In this document: positions 46,081 through 55,287 of the stretch, in pieces
How positions within the stretch are numbered: position 1 is the stretch's first letter
Layout of the letters: each line of letters begins with the position of its first letter
Source of the DNA: Streptomyces sp. L2
GTDB lineage: Bacteria; Actinomycetota; Actinomycetes; Streptomycetales; Streptomycetaceae
Direction of reading: 5' to 3'
DNA: 64,000 nucleotides
NCBI RefSeq assembly: GCF_004124325.1
Contig: NZ_QBDT01000001.1
Span: 6,200,001-6,264,000 of the forward strand
Notes under the pieces: model-generated
Told to the model about the DNA's origin: nothing
What the model saw: the letters and a program-made list of their open reading frames with translations, nothing else
The model's database searches: none
Program-made: the position numbers and the translations under genes

Positions 46081-47481
46081 ATGGCTAGTGAGGAAACCCG
46101 GACCACGGACAGCAGGACGGACCCCGGGCCGGACACCCGGCCGGACGGCAGGACGGTCCGGTCGGGCGGCAGGACGGTCCGGTCGGGCGGCAGGACGGTC
46201 CGGACGGACAGTCCCACGGACCCGCGCGATCCGGCCGCGGCACCGGGCCGCCCGCGCGCGTGGGCGGCCCGTCTGGTCGTCGTCGGCATCGTGCTGTCCG
46301 CGCTGAACCTACGCCCCGCCATCACCAGCCTCGGCGCGCTCCTGGAGGAGGTCCGCGACGGGCTCGGCATGAGCGGCAGCGTGGCCGGCGTGCTCACCTC
46401 CGTGCCGCCGCTCTGCTTCGCCGTCTTCGGCGTCATGGCCCCCCGCCTCGCCCGCCGCTTCGGCCTCGCCGCCGTGGTCTGCGCGGGCATGGCCGCCATC
46501 ACCGCCGGCCTGCTGATACGGCCGTACACGGGGAACACGGCCGGATTCCTGGCCGGCAGCGCGCTCGCCCTGATGGGCATAGCCGTCAGCAACGTGCTGA
46601 TGCCGGTCATCGTCAAGCGCTGGTTTCCGGACCGGGTCGGCTCCATGACCGGCCTGTACTCGATGGCCCTCGCCCTCGGCACCTCCCTCGCCGCCGCGGT
46701 CACCGTGCCGATGACCGACGCGCTGGGCGGCAGCTGGCAGTCCGGGCTCACCGTATGGGCGGTGATCGCGGCCGTCGCCGTACTGCCGTGGCTCCCGCTG
46801 GTACGGGACCGGGGCGCCACCCCCGCCGGCCCAGCACCCCAGGCGGACGCCGAGCCGGACGCCGAAGCCGGTCCCGAGCCGGCGCCCGCGCTGCGGATCA
46901 CCCGGAGCCGCACCGCCTGGGCGCTCGCCGTGTTCTTCGGACTCCAGGCCACCGCCGCCTACATCACGATGGGCTGGATGGCGCAGATCTTCCGGGACGC
47001 CGGTGTCCCCGCCGGTACGGCGGGCCTGCTGCTCGCGGTCACCATGGTCATGGGAGTGCCCCTCGCCTTCGTCATACCGCGGCTCGCCACCCGCCTGCCC
47101 CACCAGGGGCCGATCGTCCTGGCCCTCGGCGTCTGCGGCCTCGCCGGATACGCCGGCCTGTACCTGGCGCCGGCCGCCGGCGCCTGGGCCTGGGCCCTGC
47201 TCCTCGGCGTCTCCAACTGTGCCTTCCCGCTGGCGCTGACGATGGTCGGCATGCGGGCCCGGACCGGCGCGGGCGTCGCCCAGCTGTCCGCGTTCGCGCA
47301 GAGCACCGGCTACCTGATCTCCATCCCCGGCCCCCTCCTGGTGGGCGTCCTCTACCAGCAGAGCGGTGGCTGGGGCGTGCCGATCGCCCTGATGGCGGCG
47401 CTGATGCTGCCCCAGATGGCGGTGGGCTTCCTCGCGGGCCGCGACCGCACGGTCGAGGACGAGGCGGCGGCCGCGCGCTGA
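46081..47481 (+). CDS. CynX/NimT family MFS transporter
   Basis: 466 residues, major facilitator with twelve helices from about residue 65 on. CynX/NimT markers: VVVGIVLSALNLRPAITSLG, GALLEEVRDGLGMSGSVAGV, VMPVIVKRWFPDRVG-like segment and LGVSNCAFPLALTMVGMRAR. The N-terminal 60 residues are cytoplasmic and include a tandem GRTVRSG repeat. ATG 46081 (MASEETRTTD) or ATG 46072 nine bases earlier. Divergent from a FadR-type gene and followed by a 38-residue protein. Confidence 0.9.
   Translation: MASEETRTTDSRTDPGPDTRPDGRTVRSGGRTVRSGGRTVRTDSPTDPRDPAAAPGRPRAWAARLVVVGIVLSALNLRPAITSLGALLEEVRDGLGMSGSVAGVLTSVPPLCFAVFGVMAPRLARRFGLAAVVCAGMAAITAGLLIRPYTGNTAGFLAGSALALMGIAVSNVLMPVIVKRWFPDRVGSMTGLYSMALALGTSLAAAVTVPMTDALGGSWQSGLTVWAVIAAVAVLPWLPLVRDRGATPAGPAPQADAEPDAEAGPEPAPALRITRSRTAWALAVFFGLQATAAYITMGWMAQIFRDAGVPAGTAGLLLAVTMVMGVPLAFVIPRLATRLPHQGPIVLALGVCGLAGYAGLYLAPAAGAWAWALLLGVSNCAFPLALTMVGMRARTGAGVAQLSAFAQSTGYLISIPGPLLVGVLYQQSGGWGVPIALMAALMLPQMAVGFLAGRDRTVEDEAAAAR
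46147..46204. repeat. 21-bp tandem repeat in transporter N-terminus
   Basis: GGCAGGACGGTCCGGTCGGG plus C occurs at 46147 and 46168, with a third copy diverging near its end. In frame, it encodes GRTVRSG-like units in the cytoplasmic tail, so copy changes would not disturb the membrane domain. Confidence 0.85.
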
Positions 47482-47556
47482 CGGCCTCACCGGACCGGGC
47501 GACACGCGGCGGACCCCGGCGGGCCAGGCCCGGGCGAGAGGTGGGAGACTGGCCGC

Positions 47557-47673
47557 ATGCCAGTGCTCGATCCACACCCGCAGAACAGCCAGAAGAAGCT
47601 GCTGCTCGTCTTCGGCACGTTCTTCGCGATCTTCGCCGTCATCGCCGTCATCGCGACCCTCGCCTCCCCCTGA
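47557..47673 (+). CDS. SGM_5486-type transporter-associated small protein
   Basis: 38 residues (MPVLDPHPQNSQKKLLLVFG and one membrane helix to IATLASP). It matches in size, sequence and place the SGM_5486 family, tiny single-pass proteins found next to CynX/NimT transporters in Streptomyces. ATG 47557 has GGGAG upstream. Its 3' end is followed by a terminator. Confidence 0.75.
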   Translation: MPVLDPHPQNSQKKLLLVFGTFFAIFAVIAVIATLASP

Positions 47674-47702
47674 CCGGCCCCTGAGCGCCCTCCTGACCGG
47701 CC

Positions 47703-47724
47703 ATGGTGGGGCTGGCCCCACCAT
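47703..47724 (+). terminator. Terminator after the transporter unit
   Basis: ATGGTGGGGC and GCCCCACCAT pair around TG, 30 bases after the small protein stop. Confidence 0.75.
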
Positions 47725-47854
47725 CCCCTAGGGGGTGAGGGTCAGGGTCAAGTGGGTGGATCTCCGGATGGGTTGGCGACCCCGGATTCCGTAGCTTCGA
47801 AGTGTGACCACGGCAGACGGCCACACGGACCACTCGAAGACCACGGAGGCGACC

Positions 47855-48061
47855 ATGCCGGCCCGTACGCACACCCGGCCCCACCCGGCGACCACGGGCG
47901 GCGTCGACACCCGGCTGCGCTGGTGGGCCCTCGCCCTGCCCGCGCTCGCCTTCATCGCGCTCCTCGCGCTGATACTGAACCCCGCGGACGCGCACGCGGC
48001 GAGCGGCGACCCGGTGATCGCCCACCTCTTCGAGCGCGTGCAGCTGCTGCTCACGCGCTGA
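47855..48061 (+). CDS. Small membrane protein, function unknown
   Basis: 68 residues: a basic His/Thr/Pro start (PARTHTRPHPATTGG), one helix (WWALALPALAFIALLALILN) and a short tail AHLFERVQLLLTR. ATG 47855 has GGAGG 5 bases upstream. An in-frame GTG at 47804, 6 bases after a possible -10 box TAGCTT, would start a leaderless 85-residue form. No family recognised. Confidence 0.7.
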   Translation: MPARTHTRPHPATTGGVDTRLRWWALALPALAFIALLALILNPADAHAASGDPVIAHLFERVQLLLTR

Positions 48062-48139
48062 CGCGACGCCTCCGTGCGCGGTGAATCCCCATGTCAACTC
48101 CCTGCGCCGCATGGCCTGTTTCATGCGAAGCTGGGTTCC

Positions 48140-48658
48140 ATGAGCGTCGCAGAACCCCGCAGGATCGTCCTTTTCCGGCATGCGAAAGCCGACTGGCCCG
48201 AGGTGTCCGACCATGAGCGCCCGCTCGCCGAGCGAGGCCGCATGGACGCCGCGGTCGCCGGACGCAAGCTGACCGACACCGGCATCACCTTCGACCTGGC
48301 CCTGTGCTCCACCGCGACCCGGACCCGCGAGACCTGGAAGCTCGCCGTCCACGAACTCACCCACCGGCCGAAGACCGTCTACGAGGAGCGGGTCTACGAG
48401 GCCTCGCCGGGCGAGCTGATCGCCGTGCTCAACGAGATCCCCGACGACGTGCGGTCGGCCGTCCTGATCGGCCACAACCCGGGCGTGCACGGCCTGGCCG
48501 AGATCCTCGCCGGCACGGCCGAGGGCGACGCCCGCGAGCGGATGAACCGCCGCGGCTTCCCCGCCGCCGGCTTCGCGCTGCTGACCTTCGACGGCACCTG
48601 GAAGGGCCTCGAACCGGGCACGGCCACCCTCGCGGACTACTGGGCGCCCTCCGAGTGA
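48140..48658 (+). CDS. SixA-like histidine phosphatase
   Basis: 172 residues. Histidine-phosphatase motif IVLFRHAKADWPE near the start (RHA, nucleophilic His), CSTATRTRETW (second Arg) and a late IGHNPGVHGL (second His). SixA removes phosphate from histidine of a phosphotransfer protein in E. coli; the actinobacterial substrate is unknown. ATG 48140 gives MSVAEPRRIVLFRHA. Confidence 0.9.
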   Translation: MSVAEPRRIVLFRHAKADWPEVSDHERPLAERGRMDAAVAGRKLTDTGITFDLALCSTATRTRETWKLAVHELTHRPKTVYEERVYEASPGELIAVLNEIPDDVRSAVLIGHNPGVHGLAEILAGTAEGDARERMNRRGFPAAGFALLTFDGTWKGLEPGTATLADYWAPSE

Positions 48659-48672
48659 GGCGACCCGGCCGC

Positions 48673-48719
48673 TACGGCCGAGGGCCCGGTACCGACCAGG
48701 TACCGGGCCCTCGGCCGTA
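48673..48719. terminator. Strong bidirectional terminator
   Basis: A perfect 21-base hairpin (TACGGCCGAGGGCCCGGTAC plus C against its complement) with a GACCA loop, between convergent sixA-like and serB genes. Confidence 0.93.
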
Positions 48720-48735
48720 CGTGGTCGCGGGAGGC

Positions 48736-49956
48736 TCAGCCCTCGCTGTGCGTGTCGGCCGCCTCGACCTCCTCGCGGGTGATCCCCAGCAGATACAGGA
48801 CCGTGTCGAGGAAGGGGACGTTCACCGCCGTGTGCGCCGCCTGGCGGACCACCGGCTTGGCGTTGAAGGCGACGCCCAGGCCGGCCGCGTTCAGCATGTC
48901 GAGGTCGTTGGCGCCGTCGCCGATCGCCACGGTCTGCGACAGCGGGACCCCGGCCTCCGCCGCGAACCGGCGCAGCAGCCGCGCCTTGCCCGCCCGGTCC
49001 ACGATCTCCCCGGTGACCCGGCCGGTCAGCCGGCCGTCGACGATCTCCAGCTTGTTGGCCTGCGCGAAGTCCAGACCCAGACGCTCCTTCAGGTCGTCCG
49101 TGACCTGGGTGAAACCACCGGAGACGACCCCCACTTGGAAGCCGAGGCGCTTCAGGGTGCGGATCAGCGTACGGGCGCCCGGCGTCAGCCGGACCTCGCT
49201 GCGCACCTTGTCCACCACCGAGGCGTCCAGCCCCCGCAGCAGCGCCACGCGCGCGTGCAGCGACTGCTCGAAGTCCAGCTCACCGCGCATCGCCGCCGCC
49301 GTCACCTCGGCGACCTTGTCCTCGCAGCCCGCGTGCGCGGCGAACAGCTCGATGACCTCGTCCTGGATGAGCGTGGAGTCCACGTCCATGACCACCAGCC
49401 GCTGGGCACGCCGGTGCAGGCCGGCCGCGACGACCGCGACATCGACACCCAGTGCCGCCGCCTCCGACACCAGGGCCGTGCGCAGCGGTTCCGTCTCCAC
49501 GCCGGAAACGGCGAACTCCACGGCGGTCACCGGGTACTTGGCGAGCCGGAAGATACGGTCGATGTTGCCGCCGGCCTTCGCGATCCTGGCCGCTATGGCC
49601 GCCGTCGACTCGGCGGTCAGCGGATGTCCGAGGACGGTCACCAGGGAGCGGCCGAGACCACGGGGACGGTTGTCGCCGTGCCCGGAGATGATCTCCGCCT
49701 CCATCTTCATCGACTCGGCCCAGCTGTGTACGGTGGCCCTGAGGTCGCCCTCCAGACCGGCCGGCGGCTGCGTGACCAGCGCGCACAGCACCAGGCGGCC
49801 CCGGGTGACGACCTGCTCGATGTCGACGACGTCGACCAGGTAGGCGGCGAGGGTGTCGAAGAGGCCGGCCGTGATGCCCGGCCGGTCCTTGCCGAAGATC
49901 TTGACGAGGAGAGTGGGTTCCTCGGAGGTCTGCGAAGCGGTCTGCGAAGCGCTCAT
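48736..49956 (-). CDS. serB: Phosphoserine phosphatase SerB
   Basis: 406 residues. Catalyses the last step of serine synthesis. The N-terminal region has ACT-type domains (LLVKIFGKDRPGITAGLFDT, then VLGHPLTAESTAAIAARIAK), and the HAD phosphatase domain from about 180 has motif I VVMDVDSTLIQDEVIELFA, motif II VVSGGFTQVTDDL and motif IV AIGDGANDLDMLNAAGLGVA. Actinobacterial SerB enzymes share this length. ATG 49956. Upstream is repeat-rich DNA. Confidence 0.95.
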   Translation of the reverse strand: MSASQTASQTSEEPTLLVKIFGKDRPGITAGLFDTLAAYLVDVVDIEQVVTRGRLVLCALVTQPPAGLEGDLRATVHSWAESMKMEAEIISGHGDNRPRGLGRSLVTVLGHPLTAESTAAIAARIAKAGGNIDRIFRLAKYPVTAVEFAVSGVETEPLRTALVSEAAALGVDVAVVAAGLHRRAQRLVVMDVDSTLIQDEVIELFAAHAGCEDKVAEVTAAAMRGELDFEQSLHARVALLRGLDASVVDKVRSEVRLTPGARTLIRTLKRLGFQVGVVSGGFTQVTDDLKERLGLDFAQANKLEIVDGRLTGRVTGEIVDRAGKARLLRRFAAEAGVPLSQTVAIGDGANDLDMLNAAGLGVAFNAKPVVRQAAHTAVNVPFLDTVLYLLGITREEVEAADTHSEG

Positions 49957-50049
49957 GGTGTCACCACCGTATCCGGCACCCCGTGCCGCGCGCCCACACG
50001 GTCCGCCTGCCGGACACAGGAACAACAGGCACCCACCCCGACTCTCCCA

Positions 50050-50470
50050 CGCCGGCCCCGACCCTCCACCGCCCGGAAGCGCCCCGGCCCAGCCTCGCCT
50101 CCACCGCCCAGGCACGGTCGCCTTCCGCCCCGCCCACCGCCCGGCTGCGACCCCGCTCCGCCCCGCTCGCAGCTCCAGGGCACGGCCTCCTTTCCGCCAA
50201 CGGTTGCATCGCCCGGATGCGGCCCCGTTCCGCCGATGGTTTCGCCGCCCGGGCACGGCTCCTGCCACCACCCTTCACCGCCCGCTATTGCCCCGCTCGA
50301 CCTCGGCCGTACCGACTTGCACGGTTGCGTTCCGCCCCGGTTGCATCGCCCGGACGCGGCCCCGTTCCGCCGACGGTTGCAGCGCCCGGGTACAGCCCCT
50401 TCCGCCCCCTCCACCGCCCGCATGCCGGGGCCCCGCCGCGCCCCCGCCCCGCCACCCGGAAACGGCCGCA
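50050..50470. repeat. Degenerate GC-rich repeats in the serB-streptophobe gap
   Basis: The 49957-50491 gap has no gene with normal codon use. Two diverged copies of a segment with CGCCCGGATGCGGCCCCGTT and CCGCCGATGG occur near 50205 and 50340, with GCCGCCCGGGCACGG-like units between. It resembles the 11268-11620 tract in base composition. Confidence 0.65.
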
Positions 50471-50491
50471 CTCAGCCCGGCGCCAGGTGAC

Positions 50492-52372
50492 TCAGTGGCC
50501 GCGTCCCTTCGGTGTGTCCGGTGGTGCGGGCGGGGGTGGTGGGGGAGGGGGTGGTGGCCAGGTGCCGGGGGACCTCCGTGGGCGACGGCCGCGGTCGGTC
50601 TCGGGACCCCGCCGGGGTGGGCGTAGCGGCGATGGGGCCGGGCCGAGCGGACCGGCGACGGTGGGAGCGCCGGACAGGTCGTCACCGGGCGGCGCCGATC
50701 GCGGGCCGGGCCGCGCGTCCTCCGGCTCCTCCCTCAGCCCCTCCGGCCGACGGAGGTACGGATTGGTGCCGGGGTCGGGCGGCCGGTACGGCGAACTCGG
50801 TCGGTACGGGCCGTCCCCGGCGTGCTCGACCGGGCCCCGCGTGGCCCCGTCCGCCGCCTTGTCCGCCGCCTTCTCGACGGCCCCTGCCCCGGCCTCCGTT
50901 GCCAGGGCCGCCGCCCGTGTCCCCGCGACCCCGCACGCCCGGGCCAGGGCCGCCCCCGCGGCCCCCGCCCCCGCACCCCACGCCGCCCCCAGCAGCAGCG
51001 CCGTCCCGAGGTGTCCGTGGAGGTCGATGCCGGCCCCGAACGCGTCGAGGCCCAGCACGGACAGCGAGGCGTTCGCCGTCACGTCGGTCAGCAGGGTGAG
51101 GAGCGGCAGCGCGAGTGCCGTCGCGAGCGCCAGCCGTACCGCGCACTGCCTCACGAAGCGCGCCCCACCGGGGGGACTCCCGGCGCGCGGCCCGCCCGGC
51201 ACCGGGGTCCGTACCGCCGTCAGCACCCCCGCCAGCAGCATCAGCAGAGCCGCCGCCACCGCCAGCAGCCAGACGCGCCCGTCCAGATCCGCCAGCCGGC
51301 CCAGGGTCACGGGCCGGTCGGAGCGGGGGGTCAGGAACTGGTCCAAGGGGTGGGGGAGCACGGTCGCGAGGGCACCGGTCGCCCTGCCGGTCCACGGGAC
51401 GAACAGACCCAGCGAGACCCCGAGCCAGACTCCGTTCGGGGCGCCCAGGAGGGCCGCGCCGGCGATCCGCCGGGGGTGGTCGTCGCCGAGCGCGGCGTAC
51501 GCGGCCGCCGCGATCCCCGCCACCACGGCCACGAGCTGCACGGTGACCAGCGCCGAGACCGCGGGCCGTACCACCCGGTGCACCACGCTCCAGCCGCGCG
51601 GCAGGGGCGTTCGGCGTGCGGCGAGCAGCGCGATCAGCAGAACCCCGGCGGACCAGGCGAAACCGCCGAGCAGGGTGGCCGCGGTGTCCACGGTGAACCC
51701 GACCGCCGCCTTGGCGTGGATGAGGTCGCCGATCCGGTCCGGCAGCAGTCCCCCGATGTCCCCGAGGCCGCCGAGTCCCGGAATGCTGATCCCGCCGCCC
51801 TTGCCGCCCCCGGCGCCGGGCAGCCTGCCGAGGCCGAGGGCCGCGCCGTCGAGGGTGATGACGTCGTGGCCGGCCCAGGCGAGACCGCCCAGCATCCCCA
51901 CGAAGAGCGCGACCACCGTGCCCGCGCGCGCGAGGAGTTCGGCGGGGGCGATCACAACTCCGGCCGTGCGCAGGGACCGTAGGAAGAACCACGACAGCAG
52001 CAGCGCGCCCGCCAGGCTCACCCCGAGTGGCGTGATCTCGACGGCGGTGTGGGCCTGGGCGCCTTTCAGTCCAAAGGCGGACACATCGCCCGACGGGGAG
52101 ACGGAACCACCTGCCCCCAGCACCACAACGGCCGCCGTCATGGGGCCCAGTGAGCCGGCCGAGTCCGCCCGCAGCAGGTGCAGACCGAGCGCGGCCGTCC
52201 CTCCCATGCCGATCAACGCCCAGCTCACGGCGGCGATCGCGGACATCAGGATGTCCGCCCAGGGCAGCCCGGCACCGGGCCCCGCGGCACCGGGCACCCC
52301 GGAACCGCTACCGCGCGGCCCGTTCGCGCGACGGGCGACGGGAACGTGACGCCAGGACCTGGCAGCGCTCAT
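50492..52372 (-). CDS. Streptophobe family membrane protein
   Basis: 626 residues with roughly ten hydrophobic segments and an unusually hydrophobic central region, such as SIPGLGGLGDIGGLLPDRIG between helices. The C-terminal 110 residues are Pro/Arg-rich and end in a polyproline stretch. Sequence character and position next to an FHA-ABC gene fit the actinobacterial streptophobe family. Function unknown. ATG 52372 gives MSAARSWRHVPVARR; the frame continues upstream without recognisable sequence. Confidence 0.8.
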   Translation of the reverse strand: MSAARSWRHVPVARRANGPRGSGSGVPGAAGPGAGLPWADILMSAIAAVSWALIGMGGTAALGLHLLRADSAGSLGPMTAAVVVLGAGGSVSPSGDVSAFGLKGAQAHTAVEITPLGVSLAGALLLSWFFLRSLRTAGVVIAPAELLARAGTVVALFVGMLGGLAWAGHDVITLDGAALGLGRLPGAGGGKGGGISIPGLGGLGDIGGLLPDRIGDLIHAKAAVGFTVDTAATLLGGFAWSAGVLLIALLAARRTPLPRGWSVVHRVVRPAVSALVTVQLVAVVAGIAAAAYAALGDDHPRRIAGAALLGAPNGVWLGVSLGLFVPWTGRATGALATVLPHPLDQFLTPRSDRPVTLGRLADLDGRVWLLAVAAALLMLLAGVLTAVRTPVPGGPRAGSPPGGARFVRQCAVRLALATALALPLLTLLTDVTANASLSVLGLDAFGAGIDLHGHLGTALLLGAAWGAGAGAAGAALARACGVAGTRAAALATEAGAGAVEKAADKAADGATRGPVEHAGDGPYRPSSPYRPPDPGTNPYLRRPEGLREEPEDARPGPRSAPPGDDLSGAPTVAGPLGPAPSPLRPPRRGPETDRGRRPRRSPGTWPPPPPPPPPPAPPDTPKGRGH

Positions 52373-52562
52373 GGCAGACCCCCCGATCCACAGCGCGGCA
52401 CCGGCGCCGCGCTTGTCCCCCTCGCGGGGGAATACCACTCTCCGGCCGGGTTTCAACCCCGTCAACGGCGCGCATCGAAGCGTGCGCCGGGGTTCTTCAC
52501 AAGGCCCGGCTTTCGGTCATGGGCCGGAGCCTGAAATAGTTCCCCACGATGTTCGACATCCC

Positions 52563-52568
52563 TAGACT
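52563..52568 (+). promoter_or_regulatory. Possible promoter of the FHA-ABC gene
   Basis: TAGACT with TTCCCC 17 bases before it (52540-52545), 45 bases upstream of the GTG start. The -35 match is weak. Confidence 0.35.
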
Positions 52569-52613
52569 CCCTGCGATGGGGGAAACTCGGGGGACAACTC
52601 AGTGGGGCATGGA

Positions 52614-55193
52614 GTGCCGGAACTCGTACTGGAATCAAACGGACGGACCTGGACGCTCGATGCGTCCAGGCCCTACACCCTCGGCCGCGATCCGCAGGGT
52701 GACATCGTCTTCGACGACGCCAGGGTGTCCTGGCGCCACGCCACGGTCAGCTTCAACGGCCGCAGTTGGGTCGTCGAGGACCACGGCAGCACCAACGGAA
52801 CGTTCGTGGGGGGCCAGCGGATCCACCAGCTGGAGGTCGGCCCCGGAACGGCCGTGTACCTCGGCAACGCGACCGACGGGCCGTGCCTGAACCTGTCCGG
52901 TGCCGCCGCGCCCGCGCAGGCGCAGCCGCAGGCGGCGCCGTACGCGGCCCAGGGCGCGGGCGCCGGCTGGTCCCAGACGCCGCAACAGGCCCCGCAGCAG
53001 CCCGCGGCACAGCAGCCGGCGGCACCGCAACAGGCCCCGCAGGCCGGATGGCAGCAGCCGCAGCAGCCCCAGCAGCCGGCGGCGTTCCCGCAGCAGCAGG
53101 GCGGCCCGGCCGAGCAGTTCGCGCAGAAGACGCCCGGTGGTGGCGCGGGGGCGCCGCCGGTCTACGGCGACCGCAGCCCGACGACCTTCCACCAGTTCTC
53201 CGTCGGCCGCGTGATGCGCATCGGCCGTGCCCTGGAGAACGAGCTGGTCGTCTCCGACCTGCAGGTCTCCCGGCACCACGCCGAGTTCCACTCGACGCCC
53301 GACGGCCGCTTCGAGATCCGCGACCTCGGCTCGCACAACGGCACGTACGTCAACGGCCAGCCGATCGCCAAGGGCGGTACGGCGCTCCTCGGCCCGACCG
53401 ACATCGTCGGCGTCGGCCACTCCACCTTCCGCATCGTCGGCGACCGGCTCGAGGAGTTCGTCGACACCGGTGAGGTCTCCTTCTCGGCCCGCCACCTGAC
53501 CGTCACGGTCGACGGCGGCAAGCAGATCCTCAAGGACGTCTCCTTCGGCGTCCCGGAGAAGTCGCTGATCGCGGTCATCGGCCCCTCCGGCTCCGGCAAG
53601 TCGACGCTCCTCAAGGCGCTCACCGGCTACCGGCCCGCCAACCAGGGCGAGGTGCTGTACGACAACCGCAACCTGTACAAGCAGTTCGCCGAGCTGCGCC
53701 AGCGCATCGGTCTGGTCCCGCAGGACGACATCCTGCACAAGGAGCTGACCGTCAAGAAGGCCCTGAAGTACGCGGCCAAGCTGCGCTTCCCGGCCGACAC
53801 CACGGCGCAGGAACGCGACGCCCGCATCGAAGAGGTGCTGCGCGAGCTGAAGCTCGACATCCACAAGGACAAGAAGGTCACCTCCCTCTCCGGTGGCCAG
53901 CGCAAGCGTGTGTCGGTGGCCCTGGAGCTGCTCACCAAGCCGTCGCTGATCTTCCTGGACGAGCCCACCTCGGGCCTCGACCCGGGCATGGACCGCGACG
54001 TCATGCAGCTGCTGCGCGGTCTCGCCGACGACGGCCGTACGGTCCTCGTGGTCACCCACTCGGTGGCCGAGCTGGCGATCTGCGACAAGCTGCTGGTGAT
54101 GGCCCCGGGCGGCTCGGTCGCCTACTTCGGTCCGCCGGAGGAGGCGCTGAACTTCTTCGGCTACGACACCTGGGCCGACGTCTTCTCCGCCTTCGAGAAC
54201 TACCGCGACTACGACTGGGCGGGCCGCTGGAAGGGCTCGCAGCACTACCAGATGTACGCAGCGGACATCGACGCCGTGGCCCCGCAGTCCGTACACATGC
54301 CTCCGCCGCAGGCCATCAAGCCGCCCAAGCCGCAGGCGTGGGGCTCCCAGTTGATGACATTGATCCGGCGCTATGTGTCCGTCATCGTGTCCGACAAGGG
54401 CTTCCTCGCCCTGACGGTGATCCTGCCGGCCGTACTGGGTGCGGTCAGCCTGTTGATCGATCATGACAAGGGCCTGCTGGTCAACCCGGTCAACCCCAGG
54501 ACGGGCGCCCACATCCCGAACGGCACGGCGACCACGGTCCTGCTGATCCTCGCGGTCGGCGCGTGCTTCGCGGGCGCCGCCAACTCCGTTCGTGAGCTGA
54601 TCAAGGAACGGGTGATCTACGAGCGGGAACGGGCGACCGGCCTGTCCCGGTCCGCGTACCTGATGTCCAAGGTCGTCGTCCTCGGTGCCGTCACCGTGCT
54701 GCAGGGCCTGATGGTCGGCCTGATCGGCTTCTCCAGCCGCGAGGTGCCCGGCAAGGGCCTCGTCCTGGGCAGCTCGACGCTGTTCGAGCTGTGCCTGCCG
54801 ATCATGGCGCTCGGCTTCACGTCGATGATGTTCGGCCTGGTGATCTCCTCGCTGGTGAAGACGGCCGAGAAGACCATGCCGCTGCTGGTCATGTTCGCGA
54901 TCATCCAGGTCGTGTTCACCGGCTGCCTCTTCACCCTGCACGGCACGCTCGGCGTCAACGAGTTCTCGTACCTGATGCCGTCCCGCTGGGCGGTGGCCGC
55001 GGCCGGCTCCACGCTGGACTTCAACAACATCGCCCCGAACACCGACGACCCGACCAGCACGGACCCGCTGTGGGACCACCAGGCCTCGGCCTGGGGCCTG
55101 GACATGGTGGCGCTGATCGCGCTCGGTGTGGTCTGCGGCTTCTTCGTGGCCCGCTTCCTGCGTCGGCACGAGCCCGAGGTCATGCGCAAGTAG
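52614..55193 (+). CDS. FHA-domain ABC exporter (Rv1747-like)
   Basis: 859 residues. FHA domain 1 (residues 1-95; YTLGRDPQGDIVFDDARVSW) and FHA domain 2 (about 175-260; GRALENELVVSDLQVSRHHA) bind phosphothreonine; the linker is Gln/Pro/Ala-rich. The ABC domain (about 275-495) has Walker A GPSGSGKST, signature LSGGQRKR and LIFLDEPTSGLDP. A six-helix ABCG-type membrane domain follows (VIVSDKGFLALTVILPAVLG). M. tuberculosis Rv1747 has this architecture, is phosphorylated by PknF, and exports glycolipids. Start: GTG 52614 (VPELVLESNGRTWTL) rather than GTG 52602. Divergent from the streptophobe gene. Confidence 0.9.
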   Translation: MPELVLESNGRTWTLDASRPYTLGRDPQGDIVFDDARVSWRHATVSFNGRSWVVEDHGSTNGTFVGGQRIHQLEVGPGTAVYLGNATDGPCLNLSGAAAPAQAQPQAAPYAAQGAGAGWSQTPQQAPQQPAAQQPAAPQQAPQAGWQQPQQPQQPAAFPQQQGGPAEQFAQKTPGGGAGAPPVYGDRSPTTFHQFSVGRVMRIGRALENELVVSDLQVSRHHAEFHSTPDGRFEIRDLGSHNGTYVNGQPIAKGGTALLGPTDIVGVGHSTFRIVGDRLEEFVDTGEVSFSARHLTVTVDGGKQILKDVSFGVPEKSLIAVIGPSGSGKSTLLKALTGYRPANQGEVLYDNRNLYKQFAELRQRIGLVPQDDILHKELTVKKALKYAAKLRFPADTTAQERDARIEEVLRELKLDIHKDKKVTSLSGGQRKRVSVALELLTKPSLIFLDEPTSGLDPGMDRDVMQLLRGLADDGRTVLVVTHSVAELAICDKLLVMAPGGSVAYFGPPEEALNFFGYDTWADVFSAFENYRDYDWAGRWKGSQHYQMYAADIDAVAPQSVHMPPPQAIKPPKPQAWGSQLMTLIRRYVSVIVSDKGFLALTVILPAVLGAVSLLIDHDKGLLVNPVNPRTGAHIPNGTATTVLLILAVGACFAGAANSVRELIKERVIYERERATGLSRSAYLMSKVVVLGAVTVLQGLMVGLIGFSSREVPGKGLVLGSSTLFELCLPIMALGFTSMMFGLVISSLVKTAEKTMPLLVMFAIIQVVFTGCLFTLHGTLGVNEFSYLMPSRWAVAAAGSTLDFNNIAPNTDDPTSTDPLWDHQASAWGLDMVALIALGVVCGFFVARFLRRHEPEVMRK

Positions 55194-55222
55194 GCGACCG
55201 CCCCTCTGGGCGTGCGGACAGG

Positions 55223-55261
55223 CCGAAGGGCGGCACCCGGTCACCGGGTGCCGCCCTTCGG
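55223..55261. terminator. Bidirectional terminator
   Basis: Perfect 18-base hairpin (CCGAAGGGCGGCACCCGG, TCA loop), between convergent FHA-ABC and transglycosylase genes. Confidence 0.93.
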
Positions 55262-55287
55262 CGTGCGTTCAGAGGTCCGCGCCAGCC

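Noticed and set aside
50050..50470. Open frames in the repeat tract after serB
   Set aside because: Six-frame reading gives only low-complexity Arg/Pro/Gly proteins without ribosome sites.
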